From contig CP181259.1 in the NCBI GenBank assembly GCA_047833645.1, forward strand, positions 434,001 through 498,000: DNA of 64,000 nucleotides. Reading direction: 5' to 3'. This document shows, in pieces, positions 16,315-25,264 of the stretch. Each line of letters starts with the position of its first letter. Within the stretch, counting starts at the first letter, position 1. This DNA is from Pseudolactococcus sp041800635. Its GTDB lineage: Bacteria; Bacillota; Bacilli; Lactobacillales; Streptococcaceae. Position numbers and translations under genes: made by a program. The notes below the pieces were generated by a model. The model had not been told where the DNA came from. It searched no databases and saw nothing but the letters and a program-made list of their open reading frames with translations.

Positions 16315-18687
16315 TTAGTGGGCTTTTGTCCCAGCTGCTTTTTTGTTACCAACGAAAGCTAGGAGCACTAGTGAGACGATTGACAAAACGAGGAGAATTC
16401 CGACGTCTTGGCCAATGTGTCCTGCTAACGAAATCACTTGTCTGAACCCTGACACAGCGTAAGTCATGGGCATCCAAGGATTGATTTTTTGGAAGAAGAC
16501 ACCTGTCAAGGCAAGTGGATAGGTCCCTGCACTAGCTGCTAATTGTAACAAGAGTAGGATTAGCATGAGGAAGGCACCCGGTTTACCTAACCAGGTATTG
16601 AAGAAGGTGACGATGAACATGAAGGTGAAGGCGACCAGAATCGTGAAGCCAAACATGGCCAATTCATGATTGGCAGAAAGGCCTAACATATGGACTGCGA
16701 GATAGACTAGTACGCCTTCGCCGACAGCAATCACGCCATTAACAGCCAATCTAGCTAGCAAGTAATCCCGACGATTTTTAGCCTTTTCACCAGATAAAGT
16801 ACCTGCGATAATCATGTTAGTCGCAACTGCACCAACGAACAAGGCAACAGACATCATGTAAGGTGCCATTCCAACCCCATTTTTAGGTGAATTGTCTTTA
16901 TCAGAATGGGTAATTTTGAGTGGGCTAGCAATTTTTTCAGCATTGGTTTGGCTGGTTTGGTTTTCAGCGAGTTTAGTTTTCGCTTCACCAAGACCTGTTG
17001 CTAATGTCCTTGCCCCATTTTGTAGGGTTCCGATGCCAGTCGTTAAGGTCGTTGCACCTGTTGCAAGTTGACTAGAACCATTCGAAATTTGACCTGCACC
17101 ATCAGCTAACTGGCCAGAACCATCCAATAATTTAGCTGAGTTTTGGTTCAATTGGTTGGCGCCGGTCGCAAGTTTAGCGGCACCAGCTGTGAGCTGAGCG
17201 TTGTTGCTGACTAAATTTTGAGCACCAGTATTTAATTTCGCAGTTGCTGCGCTAAATTGTGAGACGCCTGCTGTTAATTGATTTTTGAGAAAGGCAGTCC
17301 CATCGCTGATTTTTTGCGCACCCGGTAGAACTTGTGTGTCGACAGCATTTTTGGCTGTCGCTAGACCTGTTGATAAATCAGAGATGGCTTGAGTGGCACT
17401 TTGTGTTGCTTGGGTACTGCCATCAGCAAGTTGCTTAACATTAGCGAGTGTTGTTGTATTCATTACGGTCAGTGTTTGTTGTAAAGCAACAATAGCAGTC
17501 TTTGCCGTGGTAATGTCACTTTGATTAATCGACACTAATCTTTCAAGTGTTGCCTTATCGTCAGCAGATGCATTTATATAGATAGCTGTATTTTTTAACT
17601 CAGAGAGTTTATTTTCTTGATCTGTTTGTATCTGTTGGATGTCGTCTCCAATTGTTGCGACATACTGATTCAATGTGTTTTGAATCTCTGGATTTTGAAT
17701 CCCATTGTAATAAGCCTGAATTTTTGTATTGAAATCCGCTAATCCTTTTACTAACTTGGCCATAGCCGCTTGTTTTTCAGGCGTCACTGTCAATTTATTA
17801 GACAAGTCACTCAAGCCATTACGCAAATCTGTACTGCCGTTGACTAATTGGTCGATGTCATTGAGTTTTTCTGATAACTGACCAGATGCCGTATTCAATT
17901 GGCTGTTGCCGTTAGCGATTTGTGTCGCACCGTTGGTATAGTTAGTAGCGGCTTGGGATAGGTCATTGGCACCTGTTGCGAGTGTTGAAACACCTTCGGT
18001 GTATTGACCGATGCCTACATTCAAGGTCTCTGCACCATCTTTAAAGGTCAAACTTGAGGTTGAGAGTTTATCTAAGTTAGTCGCGATTAGGTTGGCACCT
18101 GTTTTTAAGTCGCCACTCCCATTGACCAACTGATCGCTACCATCTGCTGCTTGTGTCACACCGTCTGACAGGGTTGTCAGATTTTTAAAAATTGTTTGGG
18201 TGTAAGTTTTGGTGATGTTCTCAGAGACTTTTTCTTTGAGTTTTTCCATCGCAGAGTCGCTCATTTTGCTGGCGATGAAGTTATGGCCGACAGAGGTTTG
18301 GTAATGAATCACGGCGTTGGTCGGATCATTACTGACGAGACTGCCCGCATTTTTTGAAAAATCACTGGGAATGGTGATTTGCATATAGTACTTGTCGTCT
18401 TTGAGGCCTTTTTGTGCGGTCTTGTTGCTGACAAAGTGATAATCTAAATCATGACTTTTGCCGAGTTCATCGATTAGGTCGTCGCCTAGATTAACTGTTT
18501 TGCCGTTGACCGTTGCCGATTGGTCTTCATTGACCACGGCTACTGGCAAGTCTGATATTTTACCGTAGGGATCCCACATGGAACTAAGGAATATCAGGTT
18601 ATAAAGGGCTGGAATCGTTGCTAGGGCAACAATGATGACGATAAAAAATTTATTTTTAAAGATGGCCTGCCATTCTTTTTTGATCAT
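16315..18687 (-). CDS. YhgE/Pip-domain membrane protein (790 aa)
   Basis: Large membrane protein related to lactococcal phage infection protein Pip and Bacillus YhgE. The N-terminal helix (about residues 12-34) precedes an extracellular domain with the family segment VIHYQTSVGHNFIASKMSD. A long stretch of degenerate repeats follows (LxxGAxxLxxG, GSxQLAxGAxTL types, about residues 150-600). Five to six membrane helices of the ABC-2 type end the protein (about 620-780). Pip is the receptor of c2-type phages in Lactococcus lactis; in other species the family is tied to ESX-like secretion or export. A TetR gene is divergent and probably represses it. Confidence 0.85.
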   Translation of the reverse strand: MIKKEWQAIFKNKFFIVIIVALATIPALYNLIFLSSMWDPYGKISDLPVAVVNEDQSATVNGKTVNLGDDLIDELGKSHDLDYHFVSNKTAQKGLKDDKYYMQITIPSDFSKNAGSLVSNDPTNAVIHYQTSVGHNFIASKMSDSAMEKLKEKVSENITKTYTQTIFKNLTTLSDGVTQAADGSDQLVNGSGDLKTGANLIATNLDKLSTSSLTFKDGAETLNVGIGQYTEGVSTLATGANDLSQAATNYTNGATQIANGNSQLNTASGQLSEKLNDIDQLVNGSTDLRNGLSDLSNKLTVTPEKQAAMAKLVKGLADFNTKIQAYYNGIQNPEIQNTLNQYVATIGDDIQQIQTDQENKLSELKNTAIYINASADDKATLERLVSINQSDITTAKTAIVALQQTLTVMNTTTLANVKQLADGSTQATQSATQAISDLSTGLATAKNAVDTQVLPGAQKISDGTAFLKNQLTAGVSQFSAATAKLNTGAQNLVSNNAQLTAGAAKLATGANQLNQNSAKLLDGSGQLADGAGQISNGSSQLATGATTLTTGIGTLQNGARTLATGLGEAKTKLAENQTSQTNAEKIASPLKITHSDKDNSPKNGVGMAPYMMSVALFVGAVATNMIIAGTLSGEKAKNRRDYLLARLAVNGVIAVGEGVLVYLAVHMLGLSANHELAMFGFTILVAFTFMFIVTFFNTWLGKPGAFLMLILLLLQLAASAGTYPLALTGVFFQKINPWMPMTYAVSGFRQVISLAGHIGQDVGILLVLSIVSLVLLAFVGNKKAAGTKAH

Positions 18688-18850
18688 TACTATCTCCTTT
18701 GTTATGTCTTCAAATTCTCTTTTTGGACACCTTGTCTTTCTTTACCTTTTTTATTATAATACTTGTAGATGAGATAGCAAGTATTTGAGACAGGATAATG
18801 GACACTCTGTACATTATTGTTTTAAAAAAGAGATAGAAAAGGCTTTCAAC

Positions 18851-19387
18851 ATGACTGATATACGCATTATCAAAACCCGTCAGGCAATCGAAATGGCGAT
18901 GAGCGCCTTACTCAAAGAAAAAACGTTTGATCAAATTACAACAACGGAATTGGTCAAACGTGCAGGGATTAGCCGCTCTAGCTTTTACACCCACTACCAG
19001 GATAAATATGAAATGATCGATCAGTATCAACGCGTTTTTTTCACGAAAGTTGAGACGATTTTTGATCAAAATGGCACGGATGTCCGCAATGCCATCTTTG
19101 AAATTTTTGACTTCCTCTATCAGGAATCCGTCTTATCAGCCCTACTCTCTGAAAATGGCACACGGGAGATTCATATCTACCTCCGTCAAAAACTCAAAAC
19201 CTTGTTGACCACGGTCATACCACCACATTTGGCTCCTAAAAAACTGGATCAGGTCAGGATTGATTATCAAACCACCTATTCAGCTCACGCCATCTTTGGC
19301 ATGGTCCAGCTCTGGATCAAACGTGGTAAAAAAGAAAGTCCGCGAGAAATCACGGACACCTTGATTGCGATGGTTGGGCATTTCTAA
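18851..19387 (+). CDS. TetR/AcrR-family transcriptional regulator (178 aa)
   Basis: Begins MTDIRIIKTRQAIEMAMSAL, followed by the TetR DNA-binding region (TTTELVKRAGISRSSFYTHYQDKYEMI, about residues 30-55) and a helical ligand-binding half. I chose the ATG at 18851 with GAAAAGG upstream; the frame extends to 18785 but those codons cover the promoter area. The gene is divergent from the YhgE/Pip gene with about 160 bp between, the usual setting for a local repressor. The 3' end is 8 bp from the convergent exonuclease gene with no terminator between. Confidence 0.85.
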   Translation: MTDIRIIKTRQAIEMAMSALLKEKTFDQITTTELVKRAGISRSSFYTHYQDKYEMIDQYQRVFFTKVETIFDQNGTDVRNAIFEIFDFLYQESVLSALLSENGTREIHIYLRQKLKTLLTTVIPPHLAPKKLDQVRIDYQTTYSAHAIFGMVQLWIKRGKKESPREITDTLIAMVGHF

Positions 19388-19394
19388 CCCACTC

Positions 19395-19991
19395 TTAAAA
19401 CAAACCAGCCAAACCAGCAAAGGGATTATCGTCATCGTTAATCTCTTTTTCATTTTGCTGGCTCAACAGTTTCTCAGCCTCTTGCGTGTCTTTCATAGCT
19501 TCATAGACACGCGCCGTCATTCTGGCATCGGCCAAAGCATTGTGGGCATTTTTCTCTGCAACATTGAAAAATTCAGCCAAAGATTTTAACTGGAAGTTCT
19601 TCATACCATGCAGTTTATTGTCGCGCATGCTATCAGCAATTTCATAGACGTCTAAAGCATAAGCATCGGTTAAATCGAGACCATTCGCGAGTAGTATCGG
19701 AAGGTCGGATTTATTGGCATTATAACCGATAACAGGATAATCCCCAACGAAAGCTTTCAAGTCTGCTAAGACGGTTTCGGCCTTGGCTGCTGTCAAAACC
19801 TTTTCTTGCGTAATGCCAGTCAACCCCACAACAAAAGAGTTAAGTGGGACATCCGAGTAAACAAAAGCATCGAAATCTGCCGTTTCAGTGCCATTGTCAA
19901 AACGAACTGCCGACACCTGAATCAGATGCTCGACGTCATCAACTGTGTTAAATTCTAAGTCAAATGCGACGTATTTTTCTAAACTTTCCAT
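19395..19991 (-). CDS. DEDDh 3'-5' exonuclease, DnaQ-like (198 aa)
   Basis: Carries the Exo I motif FDLEFNT, an Exo II region around IGYNANKSDLPILL, and the Exo IIIe motif HNALADARMTA, the pattern of the DnaQ/PolC-epsilon exonuclease superfamily. It is too short for a polymerase; stand-alone forms serve in DNA repair or RNA trimming. The ATG at 19991 has GAGGTGAAA directly upstream. The C-terminal 35 residues are charged and disordered and end DDDDNPFAGLAGLF, a form often used for protein contacts. Precise role unknown. Confidence 0.8.
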   Translation of the reverse strand: MESLEKYVAFDLEFNTVDDVEHLIQVSAVRFDNGTETADFDAFVYSDVPLNSFVVGLTGITQEKVLTAAKAETVLADLKAFVGDYPVIGYNANKSDLPILLANGLDLTDAYALDVYEIADSMRDNKLHGMKNFQLKSLAEFFNVAEKNAHNALADARMTARVYEAMKDTQEAEKLLSQQNEKEINDDDNPFAGLAGLF

Positions 19992-20085
19992 TTTCACCTC
20001 ATGCGTTCTTTTCGTTTGGTCGTCTGCGTCAGCTCAACCTTTTTCCTACATATTTTACCATATTTCAGGCAAAATTGTGGGTAAC

Positions 20086-20107
20086 AAAAAAGCACCGAAG
20101 TGCTTTT
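20086..20107 (-). terminator. Terminator of the MarR-nitroreductase-DUF1304 operon
   Basis: AAAAGCACTTCGGTGCTTTTTT on the minus strand: a 7-8-bp stem with a UUCG-type loop and T run, 14 bases after the DUF1304 stop. Confidence 0.88.
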
Positions 20108-20120
20108 CAGATGCTATTGC

Positions 20121-20486
20121 TTAAAAGTTAATAAAAGTCGCGATGAGCGCAAGGATGGCTAAACCGCCTTGGGTTAAAATGATTTTTTTATTGCTGGTCA
20201 CGCTACCGTAGAGGGCAACGAGGGTGACGTTAATCAAGATGAGGCGCGTCATTTCGAGTGATGCGGATGAGATGTAGATGCTGTAAAGTAGGCCCAAACC
20301 AATCAAGCCGTTGTAGACGCCTTGGTTTTTCAAGAGGACGTTGATCGTCTCATTTTTAAGGTCAGCTTTAGCGATGTTGAAAATACGGCTCGTTGCATCA
20401 GATGTTGTGTCGATAGTTTCGATATACAGGATGTAAAAGAATTCAAGCGCCACTAAAGTTGCGAGTACAGTAGATAAAATTGTCAT
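20121..20486 (-). CDS. DUF1304 family membrane protein (121 aa)
   Basis: Small protein with four predicted membrane helices (about residues 4-24, 55-72, 78-95 and 103-119) and the family loop LLKNQGVYNGLIGLGLLYSI. Matches DUF1304; its function is not known. It follows the nitroreductase gene by 31 bp and ends at a terminator, so it is the last gene of the marR-nitroreductase operon. It may share in the response to electrophiles or quinones (inference from context only). Confidence 0.78.
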   Translation of the reverse strand: MTILSTVLATLVALEFFYILYIETIDTTSDATSRIFNIAKADLKNETINVLLKNQGVYNGLIGLGLLYSIYISSASLEMTRLILINVTLVALYGSVTSNKKIILTQGGLAILALIATFINF

Positions 20487-20517
20487 TTTAATTTCTCCCT
20501 TTTAGATGAAAGTGTGA

Positions 20518-21150
20518 TTACTTAAATGTCGTAAATTTATCAGCAGCCAAGCGGACTGAATCGTAGCCGACTTCTGCTGCTTTACCGAGTGACAAGACCA
20601 TAACAGGTACGAAACGTTCTGGATCCAAGTCGAAAGCTGCTGCGACTTGATCCGCTTCAAAACCACCGATTGGGTTAGTATCGTAGCCGTGTGCACGTGC
20701 GCTCAACATTAATTGCATCGCAGCCAAACTTGCGTCGATTTTAACAACATCGTTCATTTGCGCTTTTGTGAAGTTTTTGTAGTAAGGAATGATCGCGCCG
20801 ATTTGTTGGTCGCGCACTTCTTGTGACATCTTGCCTTCAGCAACTGCTTTGTCGTAGATTTCTTCACCAAATTCGTAACATTCCATGTCGCCAAAGATCA
20901 AGATCATGGCTGATGAGGTGTCATTTTGGCGGGTGTTGAAACGGATGAGTGGTTTCAACGTCGCTTTTGCTTCATCGCTTTCAACGATGACAAAGCGCCA
21001 AGGTTGCATGTTCACTGAAGAAGGCGCAAGCGTTGCTTCCTCGATCATTTCCAACATTTCTTCACGAGAAATTTTAACCGTTTCATCGTAAACACGGATC
21101 GATTTTCTGTTGTAGGCGATATCTGAGAAATCATTATTTTTTAAAGTCAT
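20518..21150 (-). CDS. Nitroreductase family protein (210 aa)
   Basis: FMN-dependent NAD(P)H oxidoreductase of the nitroreductase fold. The N-terminal RKSIRVYD and the flavin-binding LAPSSVNMQPWRFVIVES are clear, as is the C-terminal VLSLGKAAE segment. The size fits MhqN/YodC-like enzymes, which reduce quinones or nitroaromatics. It is encoded directly behind a MarR regulator whose operator is found again before the monooxygenase gene at 59061. This supports a role in quinone/electrophile detoxification, as in the MhqR regulon of Bacillus. Confidence 0.85.
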   Translation of the reverse strand: MTLKNNDFSDIAYNRKSIRVYDETVKISREEMLEMIEEATLAPSSVNMQPWRFVIVESDEAKATLKPLIRFNTRQNDTSSAMILIFGDMECYEFGEEIYDKAVAEGKMSQEVRDQQIGAIIPYYKNFTKAQMNDVVKIDASLAAMQLMLSARAHGYDTNPIGGFEADQVAAAFDLDPERFVPVMVLSLGKAAEVGYDSVRLAADKFTTFK

Positions 21151-21165
21151 TATATATAGCTTCTT

Positions 21166-21573
21166 TCATTTATTTATTTTATTTAACAAAGTTAAGAGTT
21201 GCGCTTCTTCCGCATCACTAAGGCCGAAGTATAAGTCCTTTTCCAAGGACTCATGGTGCTGCTCACAGTCAGCGAGTTCTTTTTGAGCCAGATCAGTAAT
21301 CTGAACATAGATTTCTCGATTGTTGAGATCATTTCGTTTACGTGTGACATAGGATAAATCCTGTAGTCGCTTGAGATGACGGGTCACAGCCGCGCGATCG
21401 ATGCCTAACTCCTGCTGCAGTTGCGTTTGCGAACAAGGCCCCTGCGCATTGATAAATAAGAGCATTTCATAGCGCGTGATACTAAAGCCAGTAGACTTTT
21501 CAAACCGACTGACCAATTCCTGATTGGCTAGCTTTAATTGATAGAGTAACTTACTTTTATTGACAAGTGTCAA
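21166..21573 (-). CDS. MarR-family transcriptional regulator (135 aa)
   Basis: Winged-helix dimeric repressor: GFSITRYEMLLFIN, QTQLQQELGIDRAAVTRHL and the wing KRNDLNNREIYVQIT are visible. I chose the TTG at 21573 because it follows GGGAGGG with 6-bp spacing; an in-frame TTG at 21594 would put that ribosome site inside the gene. It leads the operon with the nitroreductase and DUF1304 genes, and an operator lies in its own promoter (21608-21628). No cysteine pair typical of YodB-type sensing is obvious, so the signal is unknown. Confidence 0.85.
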   Translation of the reverse strand: MTLVNKSKLLYQLKLANQELVSRFEKSTGFSITRYEMLLFINAQGPCSQTQLQQELGIDRAAVTRHLKRLQDLSYVTRKRNDLNNREIYVQITDLAQKELADCEQHHESLEKDLYFGLSDAEEAQLLTLLNKINK

Positions 21574-21607
21574 GGCGATCCCTCCCTTCTCCAACTATTA
21601 TTGACCG

Positions 21608-21655
21608 GTCAACAGTTGATAAGTCAATATTACTATGTGCCTGATTTTTTGTAAA
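21608..21655 (-). promoter_or_regulatory. Promoter and MarR operator of the nitroreductase operon
   Basis: Minus-strand TTTACA (21650-21655) and TAATAT (21627-21632) are 17 bp apart. The plus-strand word TCAACAGTTGATAAGTCAAT (21609-21628) overlaps the transcription start. A perfect 12-bp palindrome TTGACCGGTCAA adjoins it at 21601-21612. The same 20-bp word, with one change, lies at 59385-59404. Confidence 0.75.
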
Positions 21656-21674
21656 GACATTTAACTCGAAAAAA

Positions 21675-22781
21675 TTAAATTGTCACTAAAACAAATCCAA
21701 TACCGAAAAAGATAACCAGATAGACAACATTGATCAAGGTAAATTGCCGGATAAATTTTTTGACTGTGCCATCATGAACAAATGCCTGATACTGTCTGAG
21801 CGCAAGGAGATTGGCTAGAGAGGCAATAAAAGTACCCAGACCACCCACTGTAACACCTAGATAGAGAGCTGCTACATGATCAGTAAATTTTGACAGAAGC
21901 ACTGCAGCAGGGACATTACTGATGACCTGACTCATGCCTACCGACGTGGTAAAGACTGAAGTGTTATGCGTCATATAAGTCGCCAGAAAATCATGAATCA
22001 AGGGAATCCGACTGACCGCACCCACGATGATAAAGAAGTTGATAAAAGTCAAAATGATGCCATAGTCCACTTCTGCTACAATCTCACCCTTAATCCAGAA
22101 AGCGCAGGCTAAACTAGCAATCAAGGCAAACCAAATCGAGATGACTGATAAAACACCCATAAGGACGATCAAGGTCGTCACAACTAATATGATAACTTGG
22201 GTAAGATTTATGGCGATATGAGGTGTTTTTACAGCGGCTATTTTAGCTTTTGAAAAACCGAACAGAACGATAAAAAGCGTTGCCAAACTAATCAAGCCAA
22301 TCGGTAGCGACAGCTTTAAAAAACCCAAGATGTCCAAATGAAAATAAGACACCAGATAAAGATTTTGAGGATTGCCAAAAGGCGTCATAGCACTGCCAAG
22401 ATTGGCATAAACCGTCATCAGACTCACCAACCCAATCGTCGGCAACTTGACCTGCCTTCTGATATTAAAAACAATCGGAATCAGTGTTAAAATCGCGACA
22501 TCATTGGTAAACAGCATGGCCCCGAAAAATGAAAATAGCAGAATCACCATAACAATCGCCCTAATTGACTGACATTTCTCGATGATCACATTTGCCATAT
22601 ATCTAAGCAGATGTAACTTCTCGTAGATGGCAATCGTGATCATGAGAGTAAGCAAGGCGAGAATCGTTTTCAAATCAATATCCGCTAGGTGAATAGTGCC
22701 AAGGCTTAAAGCCAAAATGGCTAAAACTAGCGTTACTAAAAATGTTTTATCCGTGAAAATTCGTTCTATATTTGATATCAT
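21675..22781 (-). CDS. SLC13/CitMHS-like anion permease (368 aa)
   Basis: About ten to eleven membrane helices. The first half holds FTNDVAILTLIPIVFNIRRQ and ANLGSAMTPFGNPQNLYL. The second half has SQVISNVPAAVLLSKFT, matching the paired SNxPA and TPFGNPQN hairpins of the ion-transporter superfamily (ArsB/NhaD/DASS). It probably carries a di- or tricarboxylate or other anion with a cation; the substrate is not readable. A long 5' gap precedes it, with a possible TATAAT about 22831-22836 (minus). Monocistronic. Confidence 0.82.
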   Translation of the reverse strand: MISNIERIFTDKTFLVTLVLAILALSLGTIHLADIDLKTILALLTLMITIAIYEKLHLLRYMANVIIEKCQSIRAIVMVILLFSFFGAMLFTNDVAILTLIPIVFNIRRQVKLPTIGLVSLMTVYANLGSAMTPFGNPQNLYLVSYFHLDILGFLKLSLPIGLISLATLFIVLFGFSKAKIAAVKTPHIAINLTQVIILVVTTLIVLMGVLSVISIWFALIASLACAFWIKGEIVAEVDYGIILTFINFFIIVGAVSRIPLIHDFLATYMTHNTSVFTTSVGMSQVISNVPAAVLLSKFTDHVAALYLGVTVGGLGTFIASLANLLALRQYQAFVHDGTVKKFIRQFTLINVVYLVIFFGIGFVLVTI

Positions 22782-23065
22782 ATCCTGTCCTTATGCCTTA
22801 ATCACTGATGAAGCTATCTGTTATTTTATCACATTATAAAGCCGAAAACAGGTTTTCTTGTCTAATAAATCATACAATCACATAAAAACTAGTAATCAAA
22901 GAAAGAATACTAAATTGATATCCTTCCTGTCAACGAAGTATTGCTAAATTAGCAAAAGAGCCATTAACATTTTTAAAATAAGTCAAAACGACTAGATAAG
23001 AGATTGAATTAGTCGATTTAGCAACCAGTTATACAATCACATCACAATTTGATTCACAAAGCATA
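22782..23065. other. AT-rich intergenic stretch without a gene
   Basis: Holds the likely promoter of the permease gene. A short hairpin GAAAAC/GTTTTC lies near 22843-22856. The word ATACAATCACAT occurs twice (about 22873 and 23031). No open frame with a start signal and no recognised RNA is seen. Confidence 0.5.
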
Positions 23066-23105
23066 CAAAAAACACAACTGCTGTGACTGACAAAGCAATT
23101 GTGCT
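23066..23105 (-). terminator. Terminator of the pst-phoU operon
   Basis: CACAATTGCT pairs with AGCAGTTGTG on the minus strand, followed by a T run, just after the phoU stop. Confidence 0.8.
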
Positions 23106-23118
23106 ATCTTTTTCTAAC

Positions 23119-23772
23119 TTACAATTCAACAATCTTACCAGTTTTCAGATAAACGATCCACTCACAAAGGTTTTTCGCGTAGTCGCTGATCCGTTTCAAG
23201 TACATAATTGTCAACAAGTAATCTTTACCTGTCGTAATCGTTTCCTTGTTTTCTTCCATAGCTGATAATGTTTTGTTTTGAATCTCACCATACATTTGGT
23301 CAACCGTGTCATCCCAGAGTGCGATTTCGCGTGCGCGATCAGCATCACCTTGAATGTAGGCATTGAGTGCCGCATCCACGATTGATTTAACACGCTCACC
23401 CATAAGTGAAATGTCTTCCTCAACAACATGAATCCGTTCTTCACCTTTTAAGCTAATCGTAGCTTTGGCGATTGAAACCGCGTGGTCTCCCATACGTTCC
23501 AAATCTGATGAAGCTTTCAAGACAGTAATAATCGTCCGCAAATCATGTGAAACAGGTTGCTGTAAGGCAATCATTTCTAGTGATTTCGTTTCCAATTTTG
23601 TTTCTTGATCATTGATTTGTTGATCAGCTTCTATCACGTCTTCTGCCAAATCACGATCGTGACTGACGAAAGCACGGACAGAACGATTCACTTGAGCAGA
23701 CACTTGCGTACCCATCGAATAAAACTGATTGTGTAGTTTATTAAGTTCTTCTTCAAATTGTGTTCTTAACAT
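23119..23772 (-). CDS. phoU: Phosphate transport/signalling regulator PhoU (217 aa)
   Basis: Two PhoU three-helix repeats (about residues 10-100 and 115-205), with the metal-site segments SSDLERMGDHAVSIAK and LKRISDYAKNLCEW. PhoU links Pst transporter activity to the phosphate two-component system. It is the last gene of the pst cluster, after the methyltransferase gene, and is followed by a terminator. No phoP/phoR (pnpRS) pair is in the window. Confidence 0.93.
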   Translation of the reverse strand: MLRTQFEEELNKLHNQFYSMGTQVSAQVNRSVRAFVSHDRDLAEDVIEADQQINDQETKLETKSLEMIALQQPVSHDLRTIITVLKASSDLERMGDHAVSIAKATISLKGEERIHVVEEDISLMGERVKSIVDAALNAYIQGDADRAREIALWDDTVDQMYGEIQNKTLSAMEENKETITTGKDYLLTIMYLKRISDYAKNLCEWIVYLKTGKIVEL

Positions 23773-23802
23773 AAACGCTCCTTATTCTTACTTTCATTAG
23801 CA

Positions 23803-24411
23803 TTATTTTTTCTCAAAAATCAAACAACAAGCACCCTTTTTCTGTACCGTTTGACTTAAAGCTAGACCATTGGCTTCCGCCAAAGCAACCAAGACGTCAA
23901 TCGTATATAATGTAAAACCATACTTGGTCATCGGTATTTTATTTAAATAGTCGCTATCATAAAGGACATTAATAAATCTTCCATCCTTTTTTAGCACACG
24001 ACAAACTTCCGACAAACATTGCGAAATATCTTGCCAAAAATAAATAGTGTTGACTGTATAGATTTTGTCGAAAAAATCGGCTTTATAAGCTAATTGCTCG
24101 ACTGATCCTTTGGTTAATATCACACGATTTTCAGAAATTTTACTGGCATTTTTCTTGCTCGCAAGCGCCAACATATCATCTGAAATATCAATGCCATAAA
24201 GCTGATGAAAAGCTTGCTTTGATAGGCGACGTATCAAGGTGCCATTCCCAAAACCAACTTCTAAAACTGTATCCTGAGATGAAAGCGCTAAGTGATCTTC
24301 TACCATCCGATACTGTTTTCGGTTCATCTGGTTCATAACATAACTCACCATTACTCCTGTCAAACCATCTGGCTTAGCAAATTTTTTGGCGATGAATGCT
24401 GTGATTTTCAT
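23803..24411 (-). CDS. Class I SAM-dependent methyltransferase (202 aa)
   Basis: Rossmann-type methyltransferase with the SAM motif VLEVGFGNGTL near residues 50-60, DISDDML for the ribose contact and VYTVNTIYFWQD at motif IV. It resembles Methyltransf_11/25 proteins of unknown substrate. It sits between pstB and phoU, 12 bp after pstB and 31 bp before phoU, so it is co-transcribed with the phosphate genes. This insertion is unusual; a role in phosphate-starvation lipid or small-molecule methylation is only a guess. Confidence 0.82.
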   Translation of the reverse strand: MKITAFIAKKFAKPDGLTGVMVSYVMNQMNRKQYRMVEDHLALSSQDTVLEVGFGNGTLIRRLSKQAFHQLYGIDISDDMLALASKKNASKISENRVILTKGSVEQLAYKADFFDKIYTVNTIYFWQDISQCLSEVCRVLKKDGRFINVLYDSDYLNKIPMTKYGFTLYTIDVLVALAEANGLALSQTVQKKGACCLIFEKK

Positions 24412-24422
24412 GGCTTGTTTTC

Positions 24423-25181
24423 CTAACCAAATTTACCTGTCACATAGTCCGATGTTGACTGTTCTTTTGGATCCAAGAAAATTTTCTTAGTTTTGTCATA
24501 CTCGATCAGCTCACCATTTAGGAAAAAGGCTGTCCGATCAGAAATCCGGCTGGCTTGTTGCATCGAGTGAGTCACGATTAAAATCGTATAACGCTCTTTT
24601 AAGTCTAACAGCATGGTCTCAATTTTACCAGCGGAAATTGGATCGAGTGCTGATGTCGGTTCATCTAGCAAGAGAATATCAGGATTAACAGCTAGAACCC
24701 GTGCGATACAAACACGTTGCTGTTGTCCACCTGAAAGTCCTAGTGCTGAACTGTGGAGTTTATCCTTAACTTCATCCCAGATATTTGCGGCTTTCAAAGA
24801 TTCTTCCACCGCTTCATCTAAAATCGCCTTGTCCTTCACGCCCTTGAGACGCAAGCCATAAATAACATTTTCATAGATAGAAAAGGGAAAAGGATTAGGC
24901 TGTTGAAAAACCATACCGATTTCCTTACGCAGCTCAACCATATCCGTTTTCGAACTATAAATATCACCGTCCTTATACATGATTTTGCCCGTCACTTTAG
25001 CAGATGGCACCAAATCATTCATCCGATTAATAGACCGTAAAAGCGTCGACTTGCCTGATCCCGAAGGTCCAATCAAGGCAGTGATCTCGCCCGGATAAAA
25101 ATCCATGTTAATATCAAATAAAGATTGCTTTTTGCCATAGAAAAGCGACAAATCTTTCACTTCTAAAATAGGTTCTGTCAT
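24423..25181 (-). CDS. pstB: Phosphate ABC transporter ATP-binding protein PstB (second copy, 252 aa)
   Basis: ATPase of the high-affinity phosphate importer. It has Walker A GPSGSGKS, signature LSGGQQQRVCIARVLA, Walker B ILLLDEPTSALDP and the Pst-specific end FLDPKEQSTSDYVTGKFG. It is one of two PstB proteins in tandem, as is usual in streptococci and lactococci. About 80 bp separate it from the first copy. Confidence 0.95.
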   Translation of the reverse strand: MTEPILEVKDLSLFYGKKQSLFDINMDFYPGEITALIGPSGSGKSTLLRSINRMNDLVPSAKVTGKIMYKDGDIYSSKTDMVELRKEIGMVFQQPNPFPFSIYENVIYGLRLKGVKDKAILDEAVEESLKAANIWDEVKDKLHSSALGLSGGQQQRVCIARVLAVNPDILLLDEPTSALDPISAGKIETMLLDLKERYTILIVTHSMQQASRISDRTAFFLNGELIEYDKTKKIFLDPKEQSTSDYVTGKFG

Positions 25182-25264
25182 AATGTTTCCTTAATCTTTT
25201 AGGTCAGGTGCATATATGGGGCTTGCAACGTCTTACGACATTTTCAACCATGCAACCAGACTAC

